From the NCBI RefSeq assembly GCF_901709675.1, contig NC_051094.1, positions 16,776,501-16,840,500 on the forward strand: a stretch of DNA of 64,000 bases, read 5' to 3'. How positions within the stretch are numbered: position 1 is the stretch's first letter; the number at the start of each line of letters is the position of its first letter. A model generated the notes under the pieces. The model did not search any database and had not been told where the DNA came from. It saw nothing but the letters and a program-made list of their open reading frames with translations. This document shows, one piece after another, positions 1 through 21,278 of this stretch. Position numbers and translations under genes: made by a program. The stretch is from Syngnathus acus. Taxonomy: Eukaryota; Chordata; Actinopteri; Syngnathiformes; Syngnathidae.

Positions 1-666
1 ATCGTACAGTCTTCACATATTCAACGAAATGACCCGTTTTATTGCTTTGACCAAAATAAACAGAAATTGTCTATTGGTTTCTCCCATCAGATTTACTAGA
101 GCCCAAGAACTTCGGAAGGATTTTTGACCAAGGTTTTCCCACACCCCAAAAATGTTGCCACACCTACCATTGCCATGCTGCTTTTTATCAGGTCGCTGTC
201 ATGGTTCTTGACCTTTAACTTCACTTTGCAACTCCTTTTAATGGTCATCAAGAGCCATCATCTTCCCAATGTGTCATTGGAGGTCAACTACTTCTCAACA
301 TATCTTAGCAAAAGTGACTTTTCAACAAATCTATTACCTGATAAAATGGTGATGGCTGCACGTAGTGTCAGCCTAAACTAGTGTGGACTAATAGCCTAGA
401 TCGTGGTGGTTTCAAAATAAAGCAATCCACAATATTGAATCAAAGACAAAATCTGTGTGTGTAGCCATCCAGTAAGTCAGAATGTTCCTGTTAAAGTTGT
501 TCATTGTATTAAGTTTGAAGAAACTTGTAAAAGGAAAAACAAATGTGGGTTGCTTTGTAAAGAATCATTGGTATGTGTGGCAATGTGTTTGTTCTTTGCC
601 AGCCTTGCTTACCTGGTCAAACACCCATTCCTCATCAACATTTTGACACTTCAAATCCATTTTTAG
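1..666. other. zfr intron sequence, nothing recognised
   Basis: AT-rich sequence upstream of the first visible zfr exon. The open frames here show no DZF or zinc-finger residues, so I treat it as intron. The acceptor TTTTTAG at 660-666 closes it. Confidence 0.6.
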
Positions 667-7617
<6,951 letters not shown>

Positions 7618-8409
7618 GCTTCACAGTCGCAACATGTTAGAGAAAAAGTTGTACTTACCTGTCTAAAATGGGGTTCACCATCTACTGTGTGTACTGGCTT
7701 AGCTACAATACAAAGCTTTTTTTTCCCTTTTGTTTTTTTTTATGCTATAAATGCACCGGTGTAATTCCAACCTCACTTGTAATAGAGAAAGAAAACTGTC
7801 TTGGTGTATTGGTTTTAGTTGTAGATTTCCTAATGTTTGGGTTCCATCTGTACAAGTTAGAGCAGTTTTTTTAACCTGAAAAAGTTAAATTATTAAGTTT
7901 TGTGATATTGTCAAATGTTGGTGACATTGGCTTTCTTAACAATGCGCTGTTACTTTCCTTTGCTTGCTTTGATGTGGTGGAGAGAAATGTTTTATTCTAT
8001 TGTGCATCAGGAGGCAAGGGGGTTATTCATTCATTTGTACGGTTCTGTTCCAAGATGAATTTTTTTTTTTTTTTTTGGGTGACTGAGACACATTAATCTG
8101 GCCAATTCACTCTTCTAAAGGGTCTTGAAGTATGGAATTGCTGCTTGTATAATCTTAAATAGATGGAGAGACTTTGATTTGTGGAAAGCATGACTATATT
8201 CTGAATGCATATATTGGAATTGGAAATGTATTTTTCCTCAAGGAAGTTAGTCTTGTCACCCTTTTGTCTTGGCTAAGTGCTATATTCAATGCTGGAAGTA
8301 AAACAAATCCTGTTTGGAAAGGGAAGGATGGTCATATACCTCTCTCTGTTTGACGTGTTCTGAACGCTTGTGTTCTGACATGCTTCCTTCTGTGCAATTC
8401 CAGGAGCAC

Positions 8410-8415
8410 AATAAA
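8410..8415 (+). promoter_or_regulatory. zfr: Candidate zfr polyadenylation signal
   Basis: An AATAAA hexamer lies about 790 bp after the zfr stop codon, in otherwise unassigned AT-rich 3' sequence (7618-8490). It is followed within 80 bp by a GATA microsatellite. Earlier AATAAA-like variants could also serve. Confidence 0.5.
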
Positions 8416-8490
8416 TTTACAGATTTAAGAGCTATGTGCTTTCTGATGTGCTTTCTGATGTACGTACGTGTGCGTGTGTGTTGGTGTTTG

Positions 8491-8632
<142 letters not shown>

Positions 8633-8768
8633 GTGCAAGAATGATGCAATAAGCACAGCAATCCCTCACTGAGGTGTTGTCACCTTGGCCACCCCACTGA
8701 AAAATGCCTGGCAAAATTCCTTGTTCTACCTATTGCTGTGTTTAACATTGGCTCCTTAATATGGTAAC

Positions 8769-8882
8769 ACAGTCGTAACACGGTATGCAGTCTTGACTGA
8801 AAGAAATCAGTCTGCGGCATTGAACACGGTTGTGACGTGGTATGCAGTCCTGACTGAAAGAAATCTGTCTGCAGCATTGAAC
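8769..8882. repeat. 57-bp tandem duplication
   Basis: Two copies, 8769-8825 and 8826-8882, share GGTATGCAGTC, TGACTGAAAGAAATC and GCATTGAAC with a few differences. No gene is seen between 8430 and 9855. Confidence 0.85.
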
Positions 8883-9855
8883 TTTCTTGTGACGTCTGAG
8901 GTGCCTTTTGTTATACTTCACAATCATCAGTGTGAATAGCCCGGATGTGGAAAGAAATGAGTCGTACCTGCGCACATGCTTTACCAAAGAGCAATTCCAT
9001 TACTGCGTTTGCTCACAAAGCGATGTGCTGTCATTGGCTGCATACCTCCCACTCTGCCACTCACATGTGACACAAACGCCTCCTTTGACCAGTCTCCCCA
9101 ACGCCTGGATTGCTGCCTTCCCCTCTGGATTCTCAGAAAACTCGATGCTGAAAACTACCTGACCCAGTGAGAGGCGAAGTTATCTCATTCAAGGATTCTT
9201 TAAGGTAGGTCTGAGAAGGTAGAGGACTATCATCATCATCATTGTGTGTTAAATCTTGGCGTATCCACTTTTTTTTTTTGTCACATCAGCATGGCTATTT
9301 TGTCATCACATAAGAGAAAGCCACATCATCATCACCTGCTTCACACAATAGCTATCTAAGTATATCTGAGGAAACAGTACTTCTATTCTCGTTTCCTTGA
9401 AAGAGGCATGATAAAAAGTTCAGGAATGACATTTCACTACTGCCTCCCTCCATCATTAGGTATGCTGTATGTGTCGGGTGGATGAAGGCCAGGCATGACC
9501 CCTCAATGAAACATAGATGAGGTTTTAAATGTCATCCCACAGAAAAAAAGCTACAAACCGGTTAAAGAATGACTGTCATCACTGTCCATCCAAATTGATT
9601 GATTGATTGTACTGTTGAACAAATAAACACATTTACACAATATAAAGCTAAAAATTTAGGAGAAAAAAAATAGCTATGTATCATAGTTCAGAGAAGTTTA
9701 CGTGTTCAAAGGGAGTGGAAAGCTCTAATCCCACCCTCTTGTTTTCTCTGTATTAATGGATCATGTCATAACTTGAACAGAACGTTGCGTAGAAAAATGC
9801 ATTTTTCATGACAGTAAAGTAACTTATCAAACATTTAATGCCATTCCATCTAATG

Positions 9856-10055
9856 CAGGGGTCTCAAACTCCAGTCCTCGGGGGCCGCATTCCTACATGT
9901 TTTCCAAGTTTCCCTCATTAAACACACCTGATTCAATTATCAGGCTCCTGCAGAACGTGAGGATGAACTGATCGTTTGAATCAGGTGTGTTTAACGAGGG
10001 AAACTTGGAAACATGTAGGAATGCGGCCCCCGAGGACTGGAGTTTCAGACCCCTG
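9856..10055. mobile_element. hAT-type palindromic MITE with 8-bp TSD
   Basis: A 200-bp near-palindrome starts CAGGGGTCTCAAACTCCAGT and ends with its imperfect reverse complement ACTGGAGTTTCAGACCCCTG. It is flanked by exact 8-bp direct repeats ATCTAATG at 9848-9855 and 10056-10063. TSD length and CAGGGG-type ends fit nonautonomous hAT elements. No coding capacity. Confidence 0.9.
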
Positions 10056-10147
10056 ATCTAATGTATTTCAATGACCATGACTACAAGGTTATCATTAGGT
10101 ATCAATTATAGTATAACTTGATTTATATTTGTATCTTGATTAATTTA

Positions 10148-12569
10148 TACCCGAGCGGTGTTCTATTATTGGAATTCTGTGCTCGACACGGATTGTCAAT
10201 AATGAACACCATGTTCAAGCATAAGGGTGTCCATGTGTGCACTTGGCACCAGGACACCCTAGGCCGCAGTTCGATGATCGACTTTGTAGTCGTGTCATCG
10301 GATTTGCGGCCGCATGTTTTGGACACTCGGGTGAAGAGAGGGGCGGAGCTGTCAACTGATCACCACCTGGTGGTGGGTTGGCTCCGATGGTGGGGGAAGA
10401 TGCCGGTCCGACCTGGCAGGCCCAGACGTACTGTGAGGGTCTGCTGGGAACGTCTGGCAGAATCCCCTGTCAGGAAGAGCTTAAACTCCCACCTCCAGGC
10501 AGAGCTTTTCCCACGTCCCGGAGGAGGCGGGGCACATTAAGTCCGAGTGGACCATGTTCCGCGCCTCCATTGTTGAGGCAGCCGACCGGAGCTGTGGCCG
10601 TCAGGTCGTTGGTGCCTGTCGTGGCGGCAATCCCCGAACCCGCTGGTGGACACCGGCGGTAAGGGATGCCGTCAAGCTGAAGAAGGAGTCCTATCGGGCC
10701 GTTTTGGCCTGCGGGACTCCGGAGGCATCTGACAGGTATCAGATGGCCAAGCGGAACACAGCTTCGGCAGTTGCTGAGGCGAAAACCCGGGCGTAGGAGG
10801 AGTTTGGCGAGGCCATGGAGAATGACTTCCGGACGGCTTCGAGGAAATTCTGGTCCACCATCCGGCGTCTCAGGAGGGGGAAGCAGTGCACCGTCAACAC
10901 TGTTTACAGTGGAGATGGCGTGCTGCTGACCTCGACTCGGGACGTCGTGAGTCGGTGGGGAGAATACTTCGAAGACCTCCTCAATTCCACCTACACGCCT
11001 TCCATTGTGGAAGCAGGGCCTGGAGACTCTGAGGCGGACTTTCCAATCTCTGAGGTCGAAGTCACTGAGGTAGTTAAAAAACTCCTCAGTGGCAAGGCCC
11101 CGGGGGTGGCTGAGATCCGCCCGGGGTTCTTAAAGGCTCTGGATGTTGTGGGGCTGTCATGGCTGACACTCCTCTACAACATTGCGTGGACATCGGGGAC
11201 AGTGCCTCTGGATTGGCAGACTGGGGTGGTGTTTCCCCTCTTTAAGAAGGGGGACCAAAGAGTGTGTTCCAATTACAGGGGAATCACACTCCTCAGCCTC
11301 CCTGGTAAGGTCTATTCAGGGGTGCTGGAGAGGAGGGTCCGTCGGGAGGTCGAACCTCGGATTCAGGAGGAGCAGTGTGGCTTTCGTCCTGGCCGTGGAA
11401 CAGTGGACCACCTCTACAGGATCCTCGAGGGGCCATGGGAGTTCGCTCAACCAGTCCACATGTGTTTTGTGGACTTGGAGAAGGCGTTCGACCGTGTCCC
11501 TCAGAAAGTTCTGTGGAGAGTGCACCTTGAGTACGGGGTGCCGAGCCAACTGATAAGGGCGGTTCGGTCCCTGTATCACCGATGCCAGAGTTTGGTCCGC
11601 ATTTCCGGCAGTAAATCGGATTCGTTCCCAGTGAGGGTTGGACTCCGCCAAGGCTGCCCTTTGTCACCGATTCTGTTCATAATTTTTATGGACAGAATTT
11701 CTAGGCGCAGCCGAGGCGTTGAGGGTGTCCGGTTTCGGGACATCAGCATCGCGTCTCTGCTTTTTGCAGACGACGTGGTGCTGTTGGCTTCTTCAAGCCA
11801 TGATCTCCAGCTCTCACTGGAGCGGTTCGCAGCAGAGTGTGAAGCGGTCGGGATGAGGGTCAGCACCTCCAAATCCGAGTCCATGGTCCTCGGTTGGAAA
11901 AGGGTAGAATGCCCTCTACGGATCGGGGATGAGATCCTGCCCCCAGTGGAGGAGTTCAAGTATCTTGGGGTCTTGTTCACGAGTGAGGGCAGGATGGAGC
12001 GCGAGATCGTCAGGCGGATCGGTGCAGCGTCGGCAGTAATGCGGATTCTGTACCGGTCCGTCGTGATAAAGAGAGAGCTGAGCCAAAAGGCAAAGCTCTC
12101 AATTTACCGGTCGATCTACGCTCCTACCCTCATATATGGTCACGAGCAATGGGTCGTGACCGAAAGAATGAGATCCCGGATACAAGCGGCCTAAATGAGT
12201 TTCCTCCGCAGGGTGTCTGGGCTCTCCCTTAGAGATAAGGTGAGAAGCTCGGTCATCCGGGAGAGACTCGGAGTAGAGCCGCTGCTTCTCCACTTTGAGA
12301 GGAGCCAGATGAGGTGGCTCGGGCATCTCATCAGGATGCATCCTGGACGCCTCCCTGGGGAGGTGTTCCGGGCATGTCCCACCGGTAGGAGACCTTGTGG
12401 ACGACCCAGGACGCGCTGGAGAGACTGTCTCTCGGCTGGCCTGGGAACGCCAGGATGAGCTGGATGAAATGGCTGGGGAGAGGGGAGTCTGGGAGTCCCT
12501 CCTAAAGCTGCTGCCCCCCCCCGACCCGACCCTGGATAACCGGAAGAAGATGGATGGATGGATGGATGG
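10148..12569 (+). mobile_element. Rex3 (RTE-clade) LINE, 5'-truncated and inactivated
   Basis: The + strand encodes the end of an apurinic-type endonuclease (SMIDFVVVSSDLRPHVL, then STDHHLVV) followed by a reverse transcriptase with QEEQCGFRPGRGT, DLEKAFDRVP, GLRQGCPLSPILF, the catalytic FADDVVLLAS and a C-terminal GRPRTRWRD. It ends in a (GATG)n tail typical of RTE elements. TGGCAGACTGGGGTGGTG at 11215 and CGGTGACAAAGGGCAGCC (reverse strand, near 11660) match the Rex3 survey primers I remember. Damage: truncation inside the endonuclease, a frameshift near 10525, TAG at 10794-10796 where related copies have Trp, TAA at 12192-12194 where they have Glu, and a frameshift near 12427. The main open stretch is 10815-12194. 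It cannot make a working protein. Confidence 0.92.
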
Positions 12570-13186
12570 GTCATATGGTTCATTACTCTACTGTATCTCA
12601 CGTAACTTGATTCCTATGACCATATTGTGTGGATGAGAGTGTGAACAGTTGTCTGTCTTTATGGATTTGTGATAGACTGGTGACCAGTTCAGGGCGTGGT
12701 GAGATTTTAGTCCTGTCGAACTTTGTACAGGATGGTTAACACACAACACTGTTACATAAATAGTGTACTGTATGTCACTATGGGGGAAAGCTGCAATAAT
12801 TTGCAAACAAAAGTGTACTTAATGTTGGATATTTAAGGTACTTCTTGATAAAAGTGACCATGACTGGTTTGTGTTGGCTATGATTAGTGTAAATGAATGT
12901 GTGTCACACACACATGCATTTGGAATTAACTTCATTGGTGACCTGCTTGAAACATAGATGAGAGGAACAAGGTCACACAAACGCACAATCGGCTACAGAA
13001 GCGAAGATTGGAAGCCCAGGTAATGGAGACAAGCGCACCACTCAAGCATACATACTGTGGTAGTAATGGGCTGTCAGTAGATTTTCCTTGCTGAACAATG
13101 AAGTAGACCATGAGTTTGTCATTTGACATTTTGAAATTGTTGTGTAGGTAGAACAATAGATGCAGGTAATTAAGTTGCCAGCATTA

Positions 13187-13598
13187 CCGTATTTTTCGGA
13201 CTATAAGGCGCACCGGACTATAAGGCGCACCTTCAATGAATGGCCCATTTTAAAACTTTGTCCTTGTATAAGGCGCACCGGACTATAAGGCACACCATTA
13301 ATGCATCATGTCAGATTTTTAATCCAACTCAAATCATTCTCCATTTTATCGTTTTTATTTCAACTTCTGACGCAACAAATTACTTTATAATCAGAAAATA
13401 ATGATCCATAGTCTTTTAGATTCATGATTCATAGTCTTCAGCGAGCCACTTATGATTGATTTCATGACACAATGCTTCGGGCCAGTTTAAATTTAGGAAT
13501 TTGGTCCATATATAAGGCGCACCAGACTATAAGGCGCACTGTCGGCTTTTGAGAAAATTTTAGGTTTTTAGATGCGCCTTATAGTCCGGAAAATACGG
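13187..13598. mobile_element. TA-flanked nonautonomous element, TATAAGGCGCACC subterminal repeats
   Basis: Starts CCGTATTTTTCGGACTATAA and ends TTATAGTCCGGAAAATACGG, with TA on both sides (13185-13186, 13599-13600). The motif ACTATAAGGCGCAC recurs several times near both ends. 412 bp, no coding capacity. The TA target suggests mobilisation by a Tc1/mariner-superfamily (pogo-like) transposase; that is inference. Confidence 0.85.
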
Positions 13599-13663
13599 TA
13601 AATACATGGAACATTCACAATCATTGAAGAAGGCACAGAATCACAACAAATGCATTTGATGTA

Positions 13664-14670
13664 CAGTGATCCCTCGTTTATTGCGGGAGATGCATTCTAG
13701 AACCACCCGCGAAAAATGAAAATCCGCAAAGTTGAAATGGTATATGTATTATTGAGAAATTTAAACACCATTGTATTGAAATTTCCAACACCTAGTGTTT
13801 CTTGTTGCCCGCTAGAGCATGGGTGTATAGCAAGTCATTTAGAAGAGGTTTTCCTTGCCAAGCAATGCAAAGTGTCCACCTTTACCACATTACGCTAACC
13901 TGGGAGACATCATGCATAGCTAAACCAAAGTGTTTCACAGTTGCACATGAATCCCCTGTTGCATTGTGGTCCAGTACACAATATTAAAGCTTTTTAAACC
14001 CTCCCCCATACTTGTATGCTACACAAACTTTTCCCATTCCCTTAATAACCATTCCCACACTGTTCTGTGCATGTATTGCACCTTTACAGTAAATAAAAGA
14101 ACAAAAACGTAATAGTGTCACGTGTCTCGACTCAGTCTGCACCAGTTGGTACTTCTTCCCTCGCTCGTGGCCGGCGGCCGCCTCCTGCGCTTGCAATCAG
14201 TCACGTCCGCAGTGACGCACATTGCTCAGAGGGTAATCGACATTGATCGCCACCACCTGTCCCGTGTTACCCACTGATTAGGGCGTGTATATAGACGCCG
14301 ATCGCTGGTCAGTCGTCACTATTTAGTCTGCTTTGACACACGCACGCCTGCCACCTGATTCCCGTTTGCCTGATCCGCTGTGTAACGAGATGCCACCAAA
14401 ACGCACGACACGAGCTCGCTGACTAGCTCGTCAGTTGCCTCATGCACCCGCTCTGCTGGCGTTCTCGCCTCCATTTTCCCATTTTTGCATCCCTTAAATC
14501 AGGGGTGGGCAATCCCGGTCCTGGAGGGCCGGTGTCCTGCATGTCACCCTGTTGCAACACACCTGAATCAAATGGTCAGCATGTATTTAAACGCTGTTCT
14601 CCCGTCACTTATGAACCCGCAAAGTAGCGCATTCGCAAAAGGTGAAGCGCGAAGTGGCAAGTGATCACTG
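13664..14670. mobile_element. TA-flanked element with CAGTGATCCCTCG ends
   Basis: Left end CAGTGATCCCTCGTTTATTG and right end CAAGTGATCACTG face each other as short inverted repeats, with TA at 13662-13663 and 14671-14672. Ends of this type are found in Tigger/pogo-like elements. Inside, at about 14500-14580, lies half of a hAT MITE (CAGGGGTGGGCAATCCCGGT). No transposase frame remains. Confidence 0.75.
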
Positions 14671-14696
14671 TAATTATTTGATAATGTTTTTAACAA

Positions 14697-14985
14697 GGTG
14701 GCACCGCGGAACACTGTTTAGCACATCCGCCTCGTATTGCAGATGGTGGATTTGATTCTACCTCCGGCCATCCTGTGTGGAGTTTGCATGTTCTCCCCGT
14801 GCCTGCTTGGGTTTCCTCCGGATGGTCCTCCCACATTCAAAAAACATGCATGGTACGGTTATTGGGCACTCTAAATTGGCCGCAGGTTGTGAGCGTGAAT
14901 GGTTGTCGGTCTCTGTGTGCCCTGCAATTGGCTGGAAATCGGCTCAGGGTCTCCACGACCTACTGCTCGAAGTCAGCTGACAGGC
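14697..14985 (+). mobile_element. tRNA-type SINE, 3'-truncated copy
   Basis: A diverged copy of the SINE at 33123-33495: GTTTAGCACATCCGCCTC, GTGTGGAGTTTGCATGTTCT, TCCCACATTCAAAAAACATG and GGCTGGAAATCGG can be aligned by eye. The (GGAT)n tail is missing. Confidence 0.75.
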
Positions 14986-14999
14986 TCTATTGCTCTATT

Positions 15000-15934
15000 C
15001 TATCTACCCTTGTAAGAAAAAGTGCTTCAGAGGAAGGATGGGTGTTTTTAGCAGGGTGGGAGTTGTAGTTTGCCATTTCCCCCATTTTACCATTCTACCT
15101 ACATTTTTTTTATCTGTGGAGGGGGGACACAATCACCCACTTGGGTGTGCGGTATACCAAGAAAACAAAACTCAATGTTGTCCTTTCTTTTATCAACTGT
15201 AGCGAAACTTGCCAATCAGTGCAAAACTATTCCGAAAATGTCTTTTTCTATACAGTTTTCTTAATGATTCGGATAATTTTGTTCAGAGAAGTTGCCGGAA
15301 ATATGCACAATGCGCCAACATTATGTGCTTCACAAACTAGTTGAGCCTGTCTAAACTTTGTGTTGAGGTAAGGGTTTGTGTCGAGGAGTTAGAACATGTA
15401 AAGTGCAGGGAAAGAGGAGAAGCAAGGCAAAAGTGCAAGATGTTTGTTTATAAACTGTTGGGGAGCCTGAGGACTGTATAGGGGGTTGGCTCGCATGTTT
15501 ATGCTCTTTTCGCCCCCGGGTGTCGGTCAGAACACAGGAGGGAAGACGTGGTTCGGTTTTGATTGCTTTATTGGATCATACGGGCATACAGGCACATTGG
15601 CAAAGGCACACGTTTTGTCGTAAGGATGTGAGAGCAGGTGTGTGTAGTGTTCATGGGTGAGTCTTTGGGTGTGTGAATGTGATTCTTGTGTGTGTGATTA
15701 TGGTATGAAGCGTGTGAAAGGTGTGTGGGATGTGTGTTGTGTGTGTGGGGGGGGGGGGGGTATGTGTGTGTGTGTGTGTGTGGGGGGGGGTGATCCTGCA
15801 ACAGACAAATGCAGCAAGTCAACGCTCAACTTCTGACGTCACACAACACTAATAGACGGCACACATCGCATAACTAACTGCGCGTAACGGTTCCGCCATA
15901 CTGAATAAACAATAAGATAATAAGATATATGATA
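15000..15934. other. Gene-free stretch with GT/G-rich low complexity
   Basis: No exon or element end recognised. Around 15740-15790 there is a run of G followed by (TG)n and another run of G. AT-rich flanks are otherwise featureless. Confidence 0.6.
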
Positions 15935-16597
15935 CAGTGGAGCCTCGGTTTTCGAACGTCCCGGTTCCCGAACAAATCGGTATTCGAACAAAAAATTCGA
16001 GATTTTTTTGCTTCGGATGTCAGACGAAATTCGGTTGTCGAACCTCGCGAGAGGACCTGCGAGGACCCACATGCCAACTGACTCCATTCGTTATTACATT
16101 CTCGTTACTCTGAGGATTGCATCAACTCTAACCATGCCTCCAAAGGAAGCAAGTGGGAGCAGTAAAGCCATCCTAAAACACAAAGACGCTCCTAAAGCAA
16201 TGCGACAGTGAGCGCCCGGCGTGCTGCAGTTGCGCGATCTGTTAAGCTCCCTGTGCACTGAGGTCCACTTAAATTTTGGAAAGTCCATTAGGACTTTCAA
16301 AATATTTTCTAAATTTTAGCGACCGCTCTGTCACAATTATGCAACCAGCACGGTGCAGTTGCGCGGTCGGTGACGCGCTACAGTTGCGCGTTCGGCGGTG
16401 CGCTGCAGTTGCGCGATCGGACAAAAATGCGCAAATGAAAAAGTGCTTAAAAAAGGCGGGTGTTTGTTTTTTTTGGCTTGGAACGGATCATTTTTTTCCC
16501 ATTATTTGTAATGGGAAAACATGATTCGGAATTCGAACGATTCACTTCTCAAACAGCCTTCTGGAACGGATTGTGGTCGAAAACCGAGGCTCCACTG
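15935..16597 (+). mobile_element. Tigger/pogo-like element, internally deleted
   Basis: Terminal inverted repeats CAGTGGAGCCTCGGTTTTCG (left) and CGAAAACCGAGGCTCCACTG (right) lie between TA dinucleotides at 15933-15934 and 16598-16599. From 16135 a short frame begins MPPKEASGSSKA, like the start of pogo/Tigger transposases, and stops after 25 residues. The interior repeats CAGTTGCGCG several times. The element is a remnant that kept its ends. Confidence 0.85.
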
Positions 16598-16599
16598 TA

Positions 16600-17866
16600 C
16601 TCTAAACAACACACCAAACATAAGTAATCGAGACAACAAAATACATTTGCTGGCGACCGTTAGCCGCCGTGGAGCTGCCTAACGGCTACTCGTATGATGC
16701 GAGGAAAATTTAAAGGAGCGCGCCGAAGCTACCAACCAAACGGCGCAGACTCGAAACAATCTGCGATCAGACAAACAGCACAACAGTTAACAGGAGTAAC
16801 ACTTAAATGTATATACTCACTTTTTGGCAAATACGCACACGATCACAGCAACACGCTCAGTCGATACGAGCCACTTAAAGTCCCGTCCGTAACTTATCAC
16901 TGCGCGCGGACTGCAACAATCGCGATAAGCTGATGTAACTCACGCGAGACTTAAGGCGTGGTGACGTAACTTTCTAACTCAACATTCAACACAAAATATA
17001 CATCGATTTCCAACATCAACATAGGAACCTTTCTAACATAAACAAAAAATGAAATCCCCCCCCCCCCAACGAGATACTTGAATCTAAACTACAAAATTAT
17101 CAAAATCAAATCAAAAGTACAAAATTAACATAAGTCCAAAACACAATACAAAGATACAAAGTAACAAACCAAAATTGCGAACGGACTCACCACAGCTAGG
17201 AACTAAACTAGATAGAAAGAGAAGCAAGCAACAAATACAAAGACTGATGAAAGTAGGAAACTAAATGCAAGCAAACTGACCAGAAAACGGGCAACACCGG
17301 AACAAGACTCAAGTGGCTAAGGAAGCTGATTGGTAGACAAAAAGGACCAGGTTGATGAGTAAAGGTGGAAACAAAAAAAATCAAACGAACAAGACGTACC
17401 ACAGGAGCACGGAACACAGAAACATTTACAACCTAAAGAAAAACACAAATAATTACACCATGCTTCTTTTGATTGTAGCCAAGTTCTTCTACTCCATTTT
17501 GTCTTGAATTCTTGGATACACGATTTACAAGATGAAATTCCACACAACTGACAAAATGATTAATTAATTGACTGAATGTTATGCCTTCAATGGCACAATA
17601 CTTGACGTACACGTGGTGTTGATATGCACACACGTACACATTCCTATTTAGTTTTAAAACTTTGCACCTGCCCTAAAACGTGAGACATTAACATCGGTTC
17701 AGCAGCACTGATCATCAGGACAACAATTTTTCCTGGTTTCCCTAAAGTTTGCTTCATTGATAACTCAGAGCTTGGGTGTGCTTGGCTTGGTTCTCCTGTT
17801 ACCAAATCATGACCCAACAGATGTTTGCTAGCCTAAAAAAGCATGTTTTTATAAAGGAAGAAACAT
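16600..17866. other. Gene-free stretch, nothing recognised
   Basis: AT-rich sequence with a run of about 10 C near 17055. Open frames are short and without recognisable motifs. No transposon ends were found. Confidence 0.55.
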
Positions 17867-17867
17867 A

Positions 17868-18249
17868 CCGTATTTTCCGCACTGTTAGGCGCACTTGAAA
17901 ACTTAAGATTTACTCAAAAAACCACAGTGCGCCTTATAATGCAGAGCGCCTTATATATGGATCAATTGATGAATTTGTTGATCCATACTGGTTGTACACA
18001 GCGCTCTGCCAAAATGTTTCAGTACGTTTTAGTACGACTAGAAAATTACAAGGTCGCATCGCTTCCCAGCATTATGGCAACCGTGGCTAGTGGATGCATA
18101 CCGCAATCCCCAGTCAACCTCAGTTTGTTGCAGTATAGCTTCTATTTTATGCGCCTTTTAATCCGGTGTGCCCTATATATGAAATCATTTCTAAAATAAA
18201 AAATTCAATGAGGGTGCGCCCAGTGCGCCTTATGGTGCAAAAAATACGG
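17868..18249. mobile_element. TA-flanked nonautonomous element, CCGTATTTTCCGCAC ends
   Basis: Left end CCGTATTTTCCGCACTGTTA and right end TGGTGCAAAAAATACGG with TA at 17866-17867 and 18250-18251. Motifs GCGCCTTATA and AGTGCGCC recur near the ends. At 382 bp this is the cleanest short copy of the family invaded at 53680-60921. It lies about 290 bp upstream of the ankrd34b start codon. Confidence 0.85.
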
Positions 18250-18518
18250 TACTTGGACTTGTAGTCCAGACAGTTTTACTTTTCTGTCAATTTTGTGTGT
18301 TTACATTAGTACCCAATCATTTTCTTAATATTTCAGTGTGTGGTAAATGCAACATTTTAGTAACTGGAAGTGAGCAGTGGGAGATAAAACTCATAGTGTC
18401 AATGCAAATTACCTGCTGCCAAGAATACATAAATTACGACAACCTTACAGCTCTTTTTTTTTCTAGGCTGTGCTGTGCGTACATATGGGTGATCTGTTAC
18501 TCAGGATGCTGACTGTAA

Positions 18519-20277
<1,759 letters not shown>

Positions 20278-20575
20278 TCATTTTTGGGACCGGTTTGTCC
20301 AGTGGCTCTGATTCATTTCCCCATTTGTCTTTTTTACCAATACACAACTAACCAAAATGCAATAGTGATACATCTAATTGTAATTGTATCGTAGTCTGCA
20401 TAGGCAAAAGGCCATCTCAAATTCATCTTGTATTCAAAGCTATTTATTGTTTCAATAATCACTGTAATTGGACACACAAGACATCTGTGACCTGTCAGCC
20501 ATATGCTACATTTATTTTAATTATATAAAAATGGATAGGTTCTAACTTAAGATGCTATCTTGTGTATTTTCCAGA

Positions 20576-20581
20576 AATAAA
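20576..20581 (+). promoter_or_regulatory. ankrd34b: ankrd34b polyadenylation signal
   Basis: AATAAA about 300 bp after the ankrd34b stop codon, in AT-rich 3' UTR-like sequence. The stretch from here to 21278 holds no recognisable gene or element. Confidence 0.7.
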
Positions 20582-21278
20582 TGCATGGAAATAATCTCCA
20601 GACTTGAACCCTCAAGAGTTGTGCTTTTGTTACATGCCAAAAGGGAAAACTGAAAGGAAAAAAAGTGAAAGCGGCATCAGGGATAGGCTGGGAAAGAATT
20701 CTTAAAGAAAAATACAATGATGTCAATGTGTCACACGTTTAATGCAATTCAGCATTTATTGCAAGCACAGTATCAGCAATTAAATATTACTAAGTCGACT
20801 TTAAGTTTGTTTAAATGTTTTTGCTCACCTAAAAACTCCAACAAAATAACCATTGTTAAATTGATCTCTGTCTGAAATCATTGTGTAGGTGCAAAGTGTG
20901 ATACTGCTCTTGTATTGGATAGTGTCATATAGCGCACAGAATACAAGACTAACAAATATGAAAATTAAAATAGGAACATCAGATATTGCCCAAACTTTCC
21001 AATATTGCTCCCTTTCCCCATCAAGACCTCAAATTGGGATATCTGGAGGGACACTTTAAGGACAAATAATAAAAACTTTGTCATTGTTCTATAAATGTTC
21101 TTCACATGCGACAGTGTGAACTTTGATGCATGGCTAGATGTATTTGCACAAATACATTGTGCCACACTTATATTCCTCACAAAGTTAATTTCAGAATAGA
21201 TGATGAAACTGTGTGTTTTGAGTTCAGTAAAATGTTCAAACTCAAGAGTGCTCTAAGCGTCCTCCAAACACACCTATA

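Noticed and set aside
11293-11980. Long minus-strand open frames opposite the Rex3 reverse transcriptase
   Set aside because: Shadows of the + strand coding sequence of the LINE; the + strand shows the FADD motif.
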